64,000 bases of DNA. Source: Synchiropus splendidus (taxonomy: Eukaryota > Chordata > Actinopteri > Syngnathiformes > Callionymidae). The notes beneath the pieces are model-generated. The model worked only from the letters and a program-made list of their open reading frames with translations, was not told the DNA's origin and searched no databases. Made by a program: the position numbers and the translations under genes. This document shows positions 45,661-58,240 of the stretch, in pieces. Each line of letters starts with the position of its first letter. The stretch's first letter is position 1. Where the stretch lies: assembly GCF_027744825.2 (NCBI RefSeq), contig NC_071340.1:4156501-4220500 (forward strand), in the 5' to 3' direction.

Positions 45661-48600
45661 ATTTTTATATAATTATTATGAACAATCGTGAAGCAGCGTG
45701 AGTGTTTAACCTCTGAAGATCCACAATGGTGCACAATAAATCATAAAAAAACACAATTTTGATTCACAGATGTGTCTGATTTATTTTTCAATTAATTTTG
45801 ATTTGCGTTTAATTTGACTGGATTTGCATCGCAAATGGTACTTTCCTTTATGAGTTTTACGCTCCCCAGCGGCGCTGCAAGCCACTACTTTCTGAGTTCC
45901 CAAGATGCTCATGGCTTCACCTTCAGCCAATGACAAAGCACTGTTTAGTCACGTTTCACTCGTGACGTTATAAGGCTTTTTTAGTCATTTTTAATGAGAT
46001 CAGGAGAGAAGAAGTCACTCGATTACTTATAATATTTCCATATTTGAGCAAGGAGCGCTTGAATATATCACCTCAATCGCAGGTTGAGCGCCAGCAATTG
46101 CTCTTATGCATTTATCCACTTCCAAATAATTATTGATTTTTGAAACATCTCCAACAAGCAGCTATAACTGCGTCTGCTCCTTCGAGGTTTTGACGCTGAA
46201 TACTGTATTTTTAGTATTGTACTGTACAGAAAACCAAGTTGGGAGCTATCAGTGGCTCTCCTTGGGCCTGGCGCTGGTAGAAGGGGCTGTCGATGGGACC
46301 TGCTGTTGGCTTGGAAGTGCTCCTTCAGCTGCTTGGACGTCTTCTTTGCCAGGACCATGAGCAAGGACTTTACCACTAGCATGTTGTCAGTAAATGGCAC
46401 CCCATGAAGGGTCTGGCTCCTTCAACCCTGCCCTGAACAGCCAGATGTTGCACTGCCATCTGTGTGAGCTTCCATATCCAAGCTCTGTCCATAGAGGCGG
46501 CCAGTGCCATGTTCTAAAACACCATCCTGTCGTATACCACCTTCTCCATCGCCCCCGACAGCAGAGTCAAGTTTTTAACCAGGTTCTGTACGTGGAGCGC
46601 GCAGGAGTAGGCTCTGTCAAGGCATTGCATTGCACTGCACCTTCTTATCTGGAGGGTGCTGCTTAGGTCCCAACCAGCGCGTAGCTGAGGGAACCAGACA
46701 AAACCCCAAAGTGCAAGACTCTTGGAGCATACTCTTGTCGTCATAAGTTTCAATCAAAGGGGAAGTCTTGAATATATATGTGTCGGTTGTTGAAATCCTT
46801 TCTGAACTTGTCTTTCATCTCAGAGATGACTGGCGCGTCACTATCGTCTGGAGTTTGGCCAACGTTGGGGCGATTATGCATAGTGTAACCTCTGACAAGG
46901 TAACATCATCCTCTGCGAGCTTGGGCAGGCTCTATCCTTCACTTCATCTTCCCTGTGGTCAAAGTCACAGCTTCCTGCTGTTCCTGCAAATGCTCCATTA
47001 TGTCCAAAGGACTGTTCCACCACCCGGACACTGGAGACGTCGTTGACCATCTTGTTCCTTGCAAACATTATGCAGAAAGGCTGACAAAATATGTCCATTG
47101 AGGACCCCATCAATGGCTCTAGTTTGAGGAACATGTTTTCCATGTTCTAATCATTGTCAATATGATGTGCTTGTGACTGTCATATATGACAGAGTGGCAC
47201 AAGATGTCTTACTGGAGAGCTTACTGTTTGCATTACTGACCACATCAAGTTTGAGACATGCTTTAGATTCCTCAAATTACACACCCCTTTATGTTGTCAG
47301 CTGCCTGGTCTGCATTTCAATTTAGAGTTTGTTAGCTGCAGGTTATCGAGCTGCAGGCTGCACCACGGGATCTATGAAATATAGAGGTAATGTTTATTGA
47401 TTTTTTTCTAAACACTATTGTTATGAGGGGCAATGGGACAATTTGGGACTATGAGGTGTTGAACCATTGACATATTTTTCTAATTCAAGTTCAGCACTGT
47501 AACATAACTGAAATGAACATAACTGAACATAATTTAATGACTTGTGAGTTGGTTGAGCAAAGCCACGACTCTCCTTGCTTTAGACTTGAGGGTTAAGACA
47601 CGAGACTTGCATGTGTGACTTACTCCCACCTCTGGTCTGTACATTTTTTTTTTTGGATAATTCTAAATCACTATATATTTGTCTGTATCATTTTTGTATC
47701 ACGCTAAATACCAAGTGTGTTTTGCATGTGTTCTTTTAACAGTAAAGCCATTGTTATCTTGTACATTTATTTTATGGTCAATTACTGACTTATAAAATTA
47801 TGTTTTCCTGTCGTACGAAAAGTACCTGTACACTGTTGGTGGAATTTAATGGAAATAATGATTTATTCATTGTTATGCATTTCTGTGGAAAATATAAATC
47901 AGCTATAATCAGAATTTAAAACATCATTTTATTTTTCTTTTCAAAATCTAAATCTAAAATGTGTCTTTTTAACCACAAGATAATTGGTGATAATATTAAG
48001 GAGCTGCATACAAGAAGCTTGAGGAAATAAGTGGAATAAAATGAATGAACGACTCAGTATGTGCTGATATTCATTGTCATGACATATTTGACTCTCTGTT
48101 TATACAAGTATACTAACACTTGTGACTGTATATGTATGTGAGTGTGTAAATGTGGTTCTGGACCTGTTTTTTACACTCCTGATGTTCTTAGGTTGGTAAT
48201 GGCGTACTGGATTTAAACACGCATGGCTTGAGAACAGCAGAGGAGGCATTTTGTCTGCACTTCTTCAGCAATTACATTTTGATCAAACTGAGGTTAAGCT
48301 GAAGACAGTAATTGGTGTCCAATATTAGGTATTATTATAATATCCTTTTTTGAATCTATATATTATGATTTAACAAGACAAGAAGAGATGTACTACAACA
48401 CATGACTTATTCGATTCTATATTTCTCTTAGAATTTCAAATGATGCATTGTTTAATTGTTGATGCATTTCTCCGAAATTATGGATTTTTATTTTCTAATA
48501 TATCTTTAAAAATACTGCATTGATGTCTCAATGAGTTTATTCAAATCACTTTCCTGTTGTTGACATTTCCCCCTTAATTTTTGTCATTCATGGAATATGG

Positions 48601-49955
48601 TTCGTCTTTCAATGGCAGCCCTTCACTGCAGTTCCACATTGTTTGTAATGGCAAGAGTTCCTCCTCCTCTCTGTAGGTGAGAAGTCATAGAGAAAAAAAA
48701 AATCATTTTCTCTGCCCCAAGGTTAAATTAAGAACAACCTAAGCTGTTCTCAGGTCAGATGTTGATATTGTATTGCTTTTAGGTGCAAGAAAGAGGTTGA
48801 CACTTGTGCCCATCTCCTGCCTGTGAAAATTACTTTGATACAAGGTTGATGCACCCAAGGCAGCCATGAGAACAAAAGGTATTCTGAGACCTGCTACAGG
48901 CGGTGTAGGGTACGGAATGTCTCCTCTACGACCCCTCTACATCTTGCAGACGAACACATTATGGATGATGATCACGAGTACGACTGCCCTCACGGTAACA
49001 CAATCAATGGTCAGAGCTTACCCGTCATTGAACATCAAAGATGACTTTGACGACCCCAATGTTTAGGATGTGGAGGAACCTGTGGGACCGGTAACAAGCT
49101 CCTGCCCCGAGAATGAAACAGAGGATGTGTATCCGTTCGCTCCATCCTCAGTTGCTCAAAACAACTAGCAGCTACTGATGTATGTCCAATTACCGGACAC
49201 CAATATGTCAAAACTGGACTGAGTTTTGACCTACGGGTGTAGTAATTTATGACCAACAGATGGACTCCTAAATAATCAAAAGTGGAAGTAGCTAGAATAT
49301 TATCTCTGATTTCAACATTTAGAAGTATTTTTAACATCTTTTGAAACATTTTTTCTTTTTCCAAATATATCTAAAAAGAAAAAACAGGAGAAAGAAACAA
49401 GTCTTTGTGTTCCACGACCAAAAATGATCAACTTTTTTAAAGCAATTTTTTAAAAATCTGTCGCAAAACCAGGCATTTCTGGCCATACTAATCAATAAAT
49501 AAAGTCTGTGAACACCAGGAGGGACTGACAAATACACCATTGTGCACACTCATATAGTCAGCCTGAAGAAAACGCTGTATGTGACGTTTTAATACACTAG
49601 ATGGACGTACAGGTATGTCTCACCTTATCAGATGATTTAGTCTTTTATTATTACGTTTATATATTACGTTTTCTGCCCCCATACACCAATCAGGAATCTT
49701 GTACTGTATCTAACATCTCTGTTCATTACATTAAAGATGGCTCTTGGCATCATGAATCAGTATTTTTTAATTTGGAGTTATTCCACCTTTTTGGCGGTAG
49801 AGACTGTGGAGGAGAGGGAAACGTGCCGGTGTGCTCGTTCGTCTCCTTAGTGGATCGCGCACTCCGCTCCCCGGGATAATCCTCTCCAACGTCTGCTTGC
49901 TCAGTAGTAAGATGGATGAACTGGCGCTGATGTTCGGCAGCGTCGAAAAATGTTA
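45661..49955. other. No gene recognised; two coding-like stretches
   Basis: Minus-strand frames between 46104 and 47143 are GC-richer than their surroundings and include CSKSLALWGFVWFPQLRAG and YSCALHVQNLVKNLTLLSG, which I cannot place. They may be a decayed DNA-transposon gene. On the plus strand, 48866-49171 reads as a coding-like stretch interrupted by one TAG (DDFDDPNV, stop, DVEEPVGPVTSSCPENETED). Elsewhere the sequence is AT-rich. Confidence 0.35.
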
Positions 49956-50041
49956 GTTACTCACGTAACCCAGGTTCTATGAATATGTGCGTATGTAAAC
50001 GAAATTTCATGGCTGGGCCATCTGGCTGATGGCCTTCAGAT

Positions 50042-50880
50042 TTACTTCAGATTTCCTCCATAACAGACAAACAGCCTTTCCGTCAGAAGAAAGTCTTTAG
50101 TCCTGTCAACATACCAAGATAGGGCCCGCTCCGGGCACAACCGATGGATCCGAGCTTCGTGGTCTGTCTGATGAGGCGGGGAATAGAACACCCTAAGCAT
50201 CAGCACTAGCAACCGATAAGAGGCAGTAATGACCTTCGGTCTAAAAACTGGGTTTGGATGAAGCGTCACAGAAATCTGACTCTCACCAGATGACATACAC
50301 CTTTGGCTAACTGACAAAGCTGTCAAGTCGCCCACTCTCTTAGTTGAAGCTAAGGCCAGGAGAAGAGCCGTCTTCAGAGACAACATGTCAAATGACGCAG
50401 CCGGCAGTGGTCCATCTTGAAATTAGGCTCCTGACCGGAGGCCTAATGCACCGAGCACCTTACAGAGATACGGCCAAAACCTTGGTGTCCTGATGAAATG
50501 GCGGCTGCAAAAACATATAAGGTAGAATCAGCACGACCCCTGTCCAAAAGCTCCTGAAGGAAGGACAGAACTTCGGCAATAGAGCAGCTGCATGGTGAAA
50601 GCTCTCTTGCTGCACATCAGCAAATACACCCCACTTGGAGGTGTAAAGTTTATTAGTTGCCGGGGCACAAAGACTCCCATGTCTCGCAGTCTCACCCTTT
50701 CAGCAAAAAAAAAAACCTTGAGTGGGCAGCCTAGCACTGGGCGAGATCGGATTTGACTCTGAACCTGTACTAGTGCCCCGTGAGAGTCCGGAATCGGCCG
50801 CGGTGGACCCCTCGCCATGCTGACCAGATCCGTAAACCATCTGGTTCCGGGACTGTCGGGGGCCATCGTGATCCCCATCT
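50042..50880 (-). pseudogene. DIRS tyrosine recombinase remnant (copy 2)
   Basis: SLKTALLLALASTKRVGDLTALSV, LHPNPVFRPKV and HRLCPERALSWYVDRTKDF match copy 1 residue for residue with few changes. A deletion and a frameshift separate this part from the N-terminal region near 50530-50880. The C-terminal catalytic motifs are lost because homology stops near 50042. Confidence 0.75.
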
Positions 50881-51084
50881 AAGGACCCCAACTTCTGCGT
50901 CCTTACTTGTAGAAGGAACGGCATCATCAGTCTCAGCCGAGGAAACGCACAAAGTAGTCCCCACAGCCACGTTGCGTGACCCAGTCTGACCACTGGACGT
51001 GCTGCCGACATGAGACCAAACAAGGTCATCACCTCGCTCTCATCCTCTGAGCTCTTCTTGCTGCCGCGACTGTGTGCAGTAACT

Positions 51085-51700
51085 TCAATAATCTGTCGTC
51101 ATCATAGAGGAAGAGTTGAGGAGGATCCCCAGATATTGAATGCAAGCGCTAGGTTGCAGCCCACTCTTCTGGAGTTTGATGACAAAGCCTAGGCGTTTGA
51201 TGTGATGCAGCAAAATCGCAGAGTGATGATGCACTTTGTCTCTCGAAGTCGCCAGAATGAGCCAGTCGTCCAGATAAGTCAGGATTCTCATACCTGACGA
51301 TCTGAGCAGCTCCAGCGCTGCATCCACTATCTTTGAAAAGGTTCGTGGAGTCAGCAAATACCCGAAGGTCAGGCAGTTGAACTGAAAATAATCACCCCCC
51401 ACCGCGAACCTCAGGGTAGCGCCTGTGGCGTGGCAAAATGGGGACATGAAAGTAGGCATCTGTCAGATCCACGGAGGTCATCCAGTCCCCTGGTCTGACG
51501 CACTCGAGCAGCTGTCTGATTGTCAGCATTCTGAACAGGCGGGAAGCAATGTGAGCGTTCAGCCCCTGGAGATCCAGAATGGGTCTCAGACCCCCTGACT
51601 TCTTCAGAACCAGGAAGTAAACTGAGTAGAACCTGCTCTCTGCCTCTCTTTGTGGAACCAGGGCGATCGCTCGTTTCTGGAGAAGTGAAGCCACCTACTG
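51085..51700 (-). pseudogene. DIRS reverse transcriptase remnant
   Basis: The N-terminal part (LKKSGGLRPILDLQGLNAHI, VRPGDWMTSVDLTDAYFHV) and the palm (LTFGYLLTPRTFSKIVDAAL, ILTYLDDWLILATS) are both present but lie in different frames, shifted near 51420. Both catalytic motifs are kept: Asp in VDLTDAYF and YLDD at 51265-51276. An AAA-free GC-rich stretch follows towards the recombinase. Confidence 0.8.
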
Positions 51701-51999
51701 TTCCAGACATAGCCGCTCCGCTGGGGAGCGTGGAGACGTCACTCGGATACCCGCGATCGCGGGAGGACAGCAAAACTGAAGTGCATAGCCCATGAATTTC
51801 CGGCAACAGCGGTGACGTCATCAACAAGGGATGCTGGGAGATGCAGTCCTCTGCTTGATACCATACCCAATTGAGCACCTGGAGCAGCTGAACTGGGCCT
51901 CCCCGACGCAGGCAGTGCAAATTGGCCGCCAGATGAGACACGTTGAGATACACACATGTCAAAATTACCTGAAGGCAGGATATATATTTGAAAGATTTA

Positions 52000-52960
52000 T
52001 TGATCTGAAGACCAGAACACTGTGTCTTGGAAGCACTGTTGCTGCCTCTCGGCGCCAGTGGAAGGCGGCGGCTGACGTGGAGGGCTGGTCCGGGTAGCGA
52101 AGTTGTGGCGGCTCCCCCTGGACTCTCTGGACCGGGACGAAGAGGACGCTGGAACTCGCTGAGAGAGGCGGAAGTGCTCAGAGAGACAAGTAGATGACTT
52201 CTTAATCTCCAACTTAAGATATTCTGAGACATTCGGGCCAAACAGGGTGTTGTCGGTGATCAGAGCGCCAATGAGGTTCCTCTTCTCAGACTCCTTGAGG
52301 CCAGTCTTAGACAACAAGGGTCGATGCCTTCCACTGTGGAGTACACAGCATAATCTCTAAGGAGCGCCTTGATGGACAAGGGCGCCTGAGGTCTTCCGCA
52401 GAGTGGGCCCATAGCCACGCCATCTTGTGGCATGTGGCGGTTGGTCTGGCGGACTTCTTCGAGGCCCTGGTGTACAGGGAGATGGAGAAGGCCTCCTGCT
52501 CTGGCTCTGGCAGGACGGGGAGTGGTACTGCGAGTACATCCGCTGCCGCTTGGAAGAGGCTGGTGCTCACTCTGCTTCCTCCATCTTGGTGGTCCTCCTC
52601 CTCGTTGTCATCGTCAGGTAAGACTTTGAGCTGAACCTCCACCTCATAGAAGTGATGGTAGTCTTCTTCTGTAGCCTCTGCAGAAAAATCAGCTTCACTG
52701 GAGCTGATTTGGGAGCAGGCTGAGGAGGTTGAGTTGCTGGGAGGGAGGCCGACTCCTGGTCAGTTCCCCCCAGCACGCTAGGCCTGCCCACCTGCGGCGA
52801 TCTTCTCCTGGAAGTGCCAAGCAAGCGGGGCTGGAGTCAAGCAGTTTGAGATGGTCCTGGCCCAAGCAGGCAACACAGGCATCGTGCTTGTCGGACTCAT
52901 CCAAAAAACCCGGTGCAAGACACACATGCACAATCCAATCCACAATCCATGTCACCCGAT
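52000..52960 (-). pseudogene. DIRS gag remnant
   Basis: The start region reads FLDESDKHDACVACLGQDHL followed by a second Cys-containing stretch (SSPACLALPGEDRRRW), resembling the zinc-binding-like N-terminus of DIRS gag. Later pieces in other frames are ATCHKMAWLWAHSAEDLRRP and ESEKRNLIGALITDNTLFGP, the conserved part before the RT. Several frameshifts. Confidence 0.6.
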
Positions 52961-53120
52961 GGTGTTGACGGTCTCGGGCTGAGTGAAAAAAGGAGCAGAG
53001 TGATTAAAGTGGGGGAGTCCTATATGTGCTGGGAGGTGCCTTCTTGGGCGGAGAGCCAATCAATCGTTCTGTTATCTCTCTAGCTGATGCCAGCCAGTCA
53101 GATATTGTGGGGAAAAAAGC

Positions 53121-54414
53121 ATCACAACAGCAATTGCGTGGCGGTTGTTTTGGTGTCTCCGGAGTGACGCAAAGTACTGTGTTTTCCAGGCTGTGTCAGT
53201 GGAACTACAAATCTTTTTAGCCACATGCAGACGTATCAGCCAGTTAATTAGGGTACAATCATAGAGATGTGTGAAGACTGCTCAGGCTGCTCTTTTTTTA
53301 TGTCAATAAAATATTAAATGAACTCTACTTTCACTAGTTTTCCTAACAGATGCTTGGCATTTTAAAAACAATGGTTAAAAAATCAAGAATAATCAACATC
53401 GAACAATATGAAAAAAAAAAAATTATGATATTCTTTTTATGCAATGTTGCCTGGCTCTGTTGTAAATAAACAATAAACATCATTTTGGGGGGCAAATGTC
53501 TCCAGAGTCTGCTTCCTATACTTACTCATGGCAGGCTTCCCACACCGTGGCTACATGCGTCTAGCTTGCTAATATGACATGTTACTCCTCTTAAAGATTG
53601 CCGACTGAAGCTCAGACAAGTCAGCTGAACCTGGCCTAAGAAGTTACAGCCAAATCTGTGTGGTTAGAAAATCGGCAAAAATATACTCCTAAGCTATCAA
53701 CAGCGCTGTAGCTGTATGTATCACTGTATCATCACCATTCATTATTTAACTATCATATTTTGAGGCCTTCATGAGCTGCTTTGTTCGGTGACTACAATCA
53801 GTATGGAGGCCCACAAGCAGACTCAGCTTATCTAAAACATCGCAATGCTTTTTTCTAATGTGCGTTGTTCCCATGGTGTTGCAGATTGTGCTGAAATAAA
53901 GAGAATTCTAGTTATTTTATCAGTATCTTGAGTAAAGTCAAATGATACGTGTGTTCAAGCAAACACACCTATCAACACACAATCAAGTTTGATGATAGGT
54001 GTGTTCAAGCACGCTGTTTTTCTGGGTTGAAATCTGTCAAGTTAAAATGACACGAAATGTTTTCTTAGCCTGATAATCAAGTGAGTGCACCAGCGTCAAC
54101 CGATCAACCGGTCAACTGTGCTTCAACATAACATTCACAGACAGTTCAAATGTTTTCCTTCCATGAACTACAAGCTGAAGTACCTCATATGGAATATATT
54201 AGTATCTAATGACAAAAAAATTCCAGCTGTCAGGTGACTGTTTAGACATCTACTTATGATTCACGGTATTATTTTAGTTTGAAAAGAGACACTTGAGCAA
54301 TTGCAAATGAATATAGTTTGACAGACTTGAAATTGAAAATATAGCAAGAGTTCAGGAGAATAGTCCCAGGCACTTTGTGGTCGTGTCATCTGACCTTCGG
54401 CCGCGTGTCTCAGA
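53121..54414. other. No gene recognised
   Basis: AT-rich sequence with a local direct repeat of gataggtgtgttcaagca-like words around 53945-54015. Nothing else recognised. Confidence 0.4.
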
Positions 54415-55015
54415 CACTCGGGTGAAGAGAGGAACGCCTGGCGGAACCCTCTGTCAGTGGTGTCTTTAACTCCCACCTCCGGGAGAGTTTCTCCCAGATC
54501 CTGAGGGACATGGAGTATGAATGGTCCATGTTCTCCTCCTCCATTGTCAGTGCGGCTGCACGTAGTTGCGGTCGCAAGGTCTCCGGTGCTTGTCGCGGCA
54601 GCAATTCCCGAACCCGATGGTGGACACCGAAAGTAAGGGATGCCGTCAGGCTGAAGAAGGAGTCCTATTGGGTCTTGTTGGCCTGTGGGACTCCTGACGC
54701 AGCTGACGTGTACCGGCAGGACAAGCGTGCCGCTTCCCGTGCAGTCGTGGAGGCAAAAACTTGGGTCTGGGAGGAGTTGGGAGGGACTATTGGTCAGCCT
54801 CGAAGAAATTCTGGCAAACCATCCGTCACCACAGAAGGGGGAAGCAGTGTATCGGACTGTCGTGGTGAAGAGGGAGCTGAGTCACAAGACAAAGACCTCG
54901 GGACCTCCCGGGAAGAGCTGGAGGAGGTTTGTGCGGATCAGGAAGTTTTGGGCTCCGAATGCTGCCTCCGCGATCCAACCCTGGATAAGCGGCAGAAAAA
55001 GGTGAAGGTGAAGGG
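54415..55015 (+). mobile_element. RTE-like LINE, internally deleted copy
   Basis: Same family as 13.23-14.42 kb. The first part (54420-54800) is the endonuclease-to-RT linker, read as EYEWSMFSSSIVSAAARSCG and RDAVRLKKESYWVLLACGTP. The sequence then jumps near 54845 to YRTVVVKRELSHKTK and near 54895 to the C-terminal end (REELEEVCADQEV), finishing with the shared ataagcggcagaaaaaggtgaaggtgaag tail. The whole palm is missing. The joined frame stays open for 179 codons by chance. Confidence 0.75.
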
Positions 55016-55925
55016 TTGTTATCTGCTCGCACTGACAAACGTGCAATAACGACGTTTGTCCACTTGGCAAGTAATAATTTGATGGATTTGCCTCAAAAAT
55101 CGTCCCCTCGTACGTTTATTCGTACGTTTATTCTTTATTATTATTATTTTATAATTTCTCAATGGATTTGTGAATGGCTTGCCTCTGGTCACGTGACTTA
55201 CAGAACACAAAACATGGCAGACAGCCGTTCTAGTTTTGCTCTAAATTGTGAGATTTTAAAACAATTAAAAGCTTTTGTTACATTTTGACCACATTGCTAG
55301 AGACAAATGTACGCCTTACTTTCATTTTTTCCACTCATTTCGTGTATATGACGCTTTGTTTTTTTCGTTTTGATCCAGATTCTATCGTAGGTCTCAATTC
55401 AATAGTTTTATTATACTGCTGGTCAGTAATTCCGCAGCAAGGGGTTTTAAAATAATTAAATGCTTTTGTTGAGTTGTAATCACGTGTAATGTATTCTTTA
55501 TTTTCCTATTATATCATGAAAATGATATAGTATTTATTTTCCGACTGGGAAAGTAAGTTGCACTTACGCCACGGACCGAATACATTATTTATTTATCATT
55601 TGTATCGAATACATTTCTACACCTAATAGTATTATCGGATATTTAAAACCGTATCAACTGCATATAAAGTCTTTTGGTGAGAAAGGAAGTTCTGTGATTT
55701 ATTCATTTTGCTGAATGACGATTCATTCTCTGTCAATGACGTCAGCTGAAGTGCAACTGGACCATATCAAACCTCTCAAGCCGTAATTTCTATTTTTCAT
55801 TCTGTTTAAATATGTACACGTGTTGTGGATGCCGATGTTTCTTTTGGGACGTGAATTTATGCTTTTGGATGAATAATTTAATTTTACAAACACATCGGCG
55901 TTTGACGCCATCATCGGCGGTCAAC
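55016..55925. other. No gene recognised
   Basis: AT-rich, with a short direct repeat ttattcgtacgtttattc around 55110-55135. Confidence 0.4.
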
Positions 55926-55929
55926 CAGA

Positions 55930-56440
55930 ACAAAAACATAGCGGAAAGTCATTCAGCCTGACTTCCGTAGAAACTTTATTTAGAGACTGACAGTTGTATT
56001 GTTTTTGTATATATTGTACAAGAGCCTCACAATCCTTCGTTTGCTTATAATGATGCACCTGATACGTAGCATACTCACTGATCAGCTTGTCAATATCAGA
56101 GTTCATATTTGGCCAGTATAGAACCTCCAGTGCTCTCCTTTTTTACTTTTCTGCTCTGCCCTTCGTGTATCCTGCTAAGCATTTCTTTCCGCATGGATGT
56201 GGGCACAACAATCCGGTCACATTTAAGCAGAATCCCATCCACCACTGAGAGCTCGGACTGAATCTGATAATATTGTTTACATGACACCTTCTTCCATCCC
56301 TCTTTTAGGTTGTTCATCACCTTCCTCAGAATGGGGTCCTTCACAGTCTCTGTGGCTATTTTTGACAACTGTCTCTGTGTGGCTGGCAGTGCTGCATCTC
56401 TCCATCAGGCACGCTAAAGCACATTCATGGATGTGTGAGG
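55930..56440 (-). mobile_element. Gypsy integrase N-terminal fragment
   Basis: On the minus strand: SKIATETVKDPILRKVMNNL, then YYQIQSELSVVDGILLKCDR, VPTSMRKEMLSRIHEGQ and MNSDIDKLISEYATYQV. This is the RNase H-integrase linker and HHCC zinc region of the same kind of Gypsy element as at 21.9-25.8 kb, but with changed zinc ligands and a frameshift near 56106. No LTR is attached. Confidence 0.65.
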
Positions 56441-56514
56441 TAATGATTGGGGCTTTAATTTCACATTATTTCTCTCCGTCCTCGTCCAAATGGTAACATG
56501 CATATTTCTTTCAG

Positions 56515-58240
56515 TTGGAATGAGGTGGAGGGAACCAAGAGGGGACATGAACAACAATAGGGGAGGAAGTTGAGCAGGTGGACAGCTTCCTTTCTCGAGC
56601 AGCCCTATGTTCCAAGTACATGTCAAAATATGGTAAGTGCGTTTTCTTTGTGTGTGAAAAAAAAGTTACAGCTAACATTGAACTAATCAACTAGTAACAT
56701 AAACGTGTGTCCATTGTGCATTCAGCACGCACAGACATCCTTACCATCTAGGCCATTGGCTGGAACAAGCGGAAGACAGAAAATCTGGACCGGACTTTGG
56801 CCAAACGATACATCAAGGTGAAGATCACACTTGTGTGTTTCATGGTGCATTAGATTAGTTACAATTACAACGGGTTTTCACAGACTGTGCAGAGGATTGC
56901 TGAAGCGTATGAGGACCTCAAGAAATTGATTATAGAGTTTAGGAAGACACAGTTCAGCAATGGGTGTCTGACGTTCAACAGCGGACTGCAGGTGAATACC
57001 TCCGTGTTTTATGTACAATTCTGACGTAAAATAAATTTAAATTATTTTTTCTATATTCCCTCAGAAGGACCATGCAGTCAAAATGAACTACAAAAAAACA
57101 TTGAAGGACTGTATCTCAGCAGCGGAAATATCAGCTGTATCGTCAGGCTGGTAAGAACAGAACGAAAGAAGAAGTTGTTGATAATAATGTGTGGCTGAGC
57201 ACATATTCAGTATTGTCTGTTTAATATTCTAGATGGCAACAAGAGAAGACATCTGCTTAGAAAAAAAGATTTCTGTGGAAAAGAGATCCTTAGAAGATGC
57301 CATCACAAAATACAATGCTGTTGTGCATGAAACTGGCAAACTCCCTTCTTCTAACGAGCGCCTGGCTGAGGAAAACTATTCCTGGCCTTGGAAATGTAAG
57401 TACATCTAGGATGTGTTCAGTTGTCTTCATATCTATAGGCTATTTCTAATTACACTGTAAAGGCTTTAGATGAAGCAGTCGCAGGTTTGACAGAGGTTGC
57501 TGTGATTGGATCAGACAAGCTCCAGAGACAAAGAACTTTCTTCTTCTTATTGAAAACTGAAAGAGACACTCTTCTATATAATTCTGTCCCATAGGAGAAA
57601 TTGCCTGGGATCATTAGGAGGAGATTATGCAGTGTAATAGAACCCACCTTTGAAAGTACACAGACACTGCGGGAAGTAGTTCACCACTATTTATAAAAAA
57701 TGTATATGATGATTTGCAGGTCATGGTGATATGTTAAAGGAAAAAAAAGGTCTTCGACAAGATAATGCTGCTGAACCGACTGAAAGAAGAGGAGGTCATT
57801 GTTATCCATGAAGTCAAGCAGCACTGGGAGTATATGACAAGTGTGGCTGGATCACTCAGCAAAGTAAGTACAGTTCTATTTGCTACTTGTACTGATATAC
57901 GAGGTTAGTAGTCTAACTTATTGTAATGTCACTGTCAGGCGGCACAGAAGCATTGACTGGGAGAGGACGTGAGGGGCTACTCTTGTCTGCTGAAGAGAAG
58001 ACTGTCAGCAATTAAAGCTCAGCAGGGTGCAGCTCGCTCAACGTACCAACGTGTTTTTGGATCAGCCTTGTCTATCGATGACTCCTCCACTGATGATGAA
58101 GAACCCCAAGATAGCAGCTCCTCCACAGAAGAACACCAGGATTGTAGCTCCTCTTCTGAACTTTGAGCTCCCTCATTACAAAAATGCCCTGTATCTCAAA
58201 TGTCCTTCAGTGGTCCAGCAATTGCAGGCGTACTGATGCC
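56515..58240 (+). pseudogene. KDZ-type (Kyakuja-Dileera-Zisupton) transposase, C-terminal exons
   Basis: A chain of exon-like pieces with GT-AG borders: 56515-56632 (QVDSFLSRAALCSKYMSKY), 56726-56817 (ARTDILTI, stop, AIGWNKRKTENLDRTLAKRY), 56884-56991, 57065-57150, 57233-57395 (KISVEKRSLEDAITKYNAVV and AEENYSWPW) and 57470 onward. A later piece near 57740-57870 reads LKEEEVIVIHEVKQHWEYM. The last piece, 57969-58166, encodes LLKRRLSAIKAQQGAARSTY and an acidic Ser-rich end (SSTDDEEPQDSSSSTEEH). The order and motifs match the C-terminal half of fish KDZ transposases as I recall them. At least one in-frame TAG (56749-56751) and further stops near 57593 indicate decay. The N-terminal catalytic part is not seen upstream. 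Confidence 0.55.

Larger units (their letters stand above)
49956..53120 (-). mobile_element. DIRS1-like retrotransposon, second and longer copy, degenerate
   Basis: On the minus strand the order is 5' terminal repeat (about 53120-52985), gag (52960-52000), reverse transcriptase (about 51700-51085), a GC-rich stretch expected to hold RNase H, tyrosine recombinase (about 50880-50042) and a short 3' ITR remnant (49956-49993). The 3' ITR starts with the same gttactcacgtaacccaggt as the first copy, but the internal complementary region and most of the ITR are missing. gag, RT and recombinase each carry frameshifts or deletions. No target duplication is expected or seen. Confidence 0.85.

Noticed and set aside
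51411..52241. 276-codon minus-strand frame in the second DIRS copy
   Set aside because: It runs out of frame through the gag and RT regions; the conserved DIRS motifs lie in other frames.
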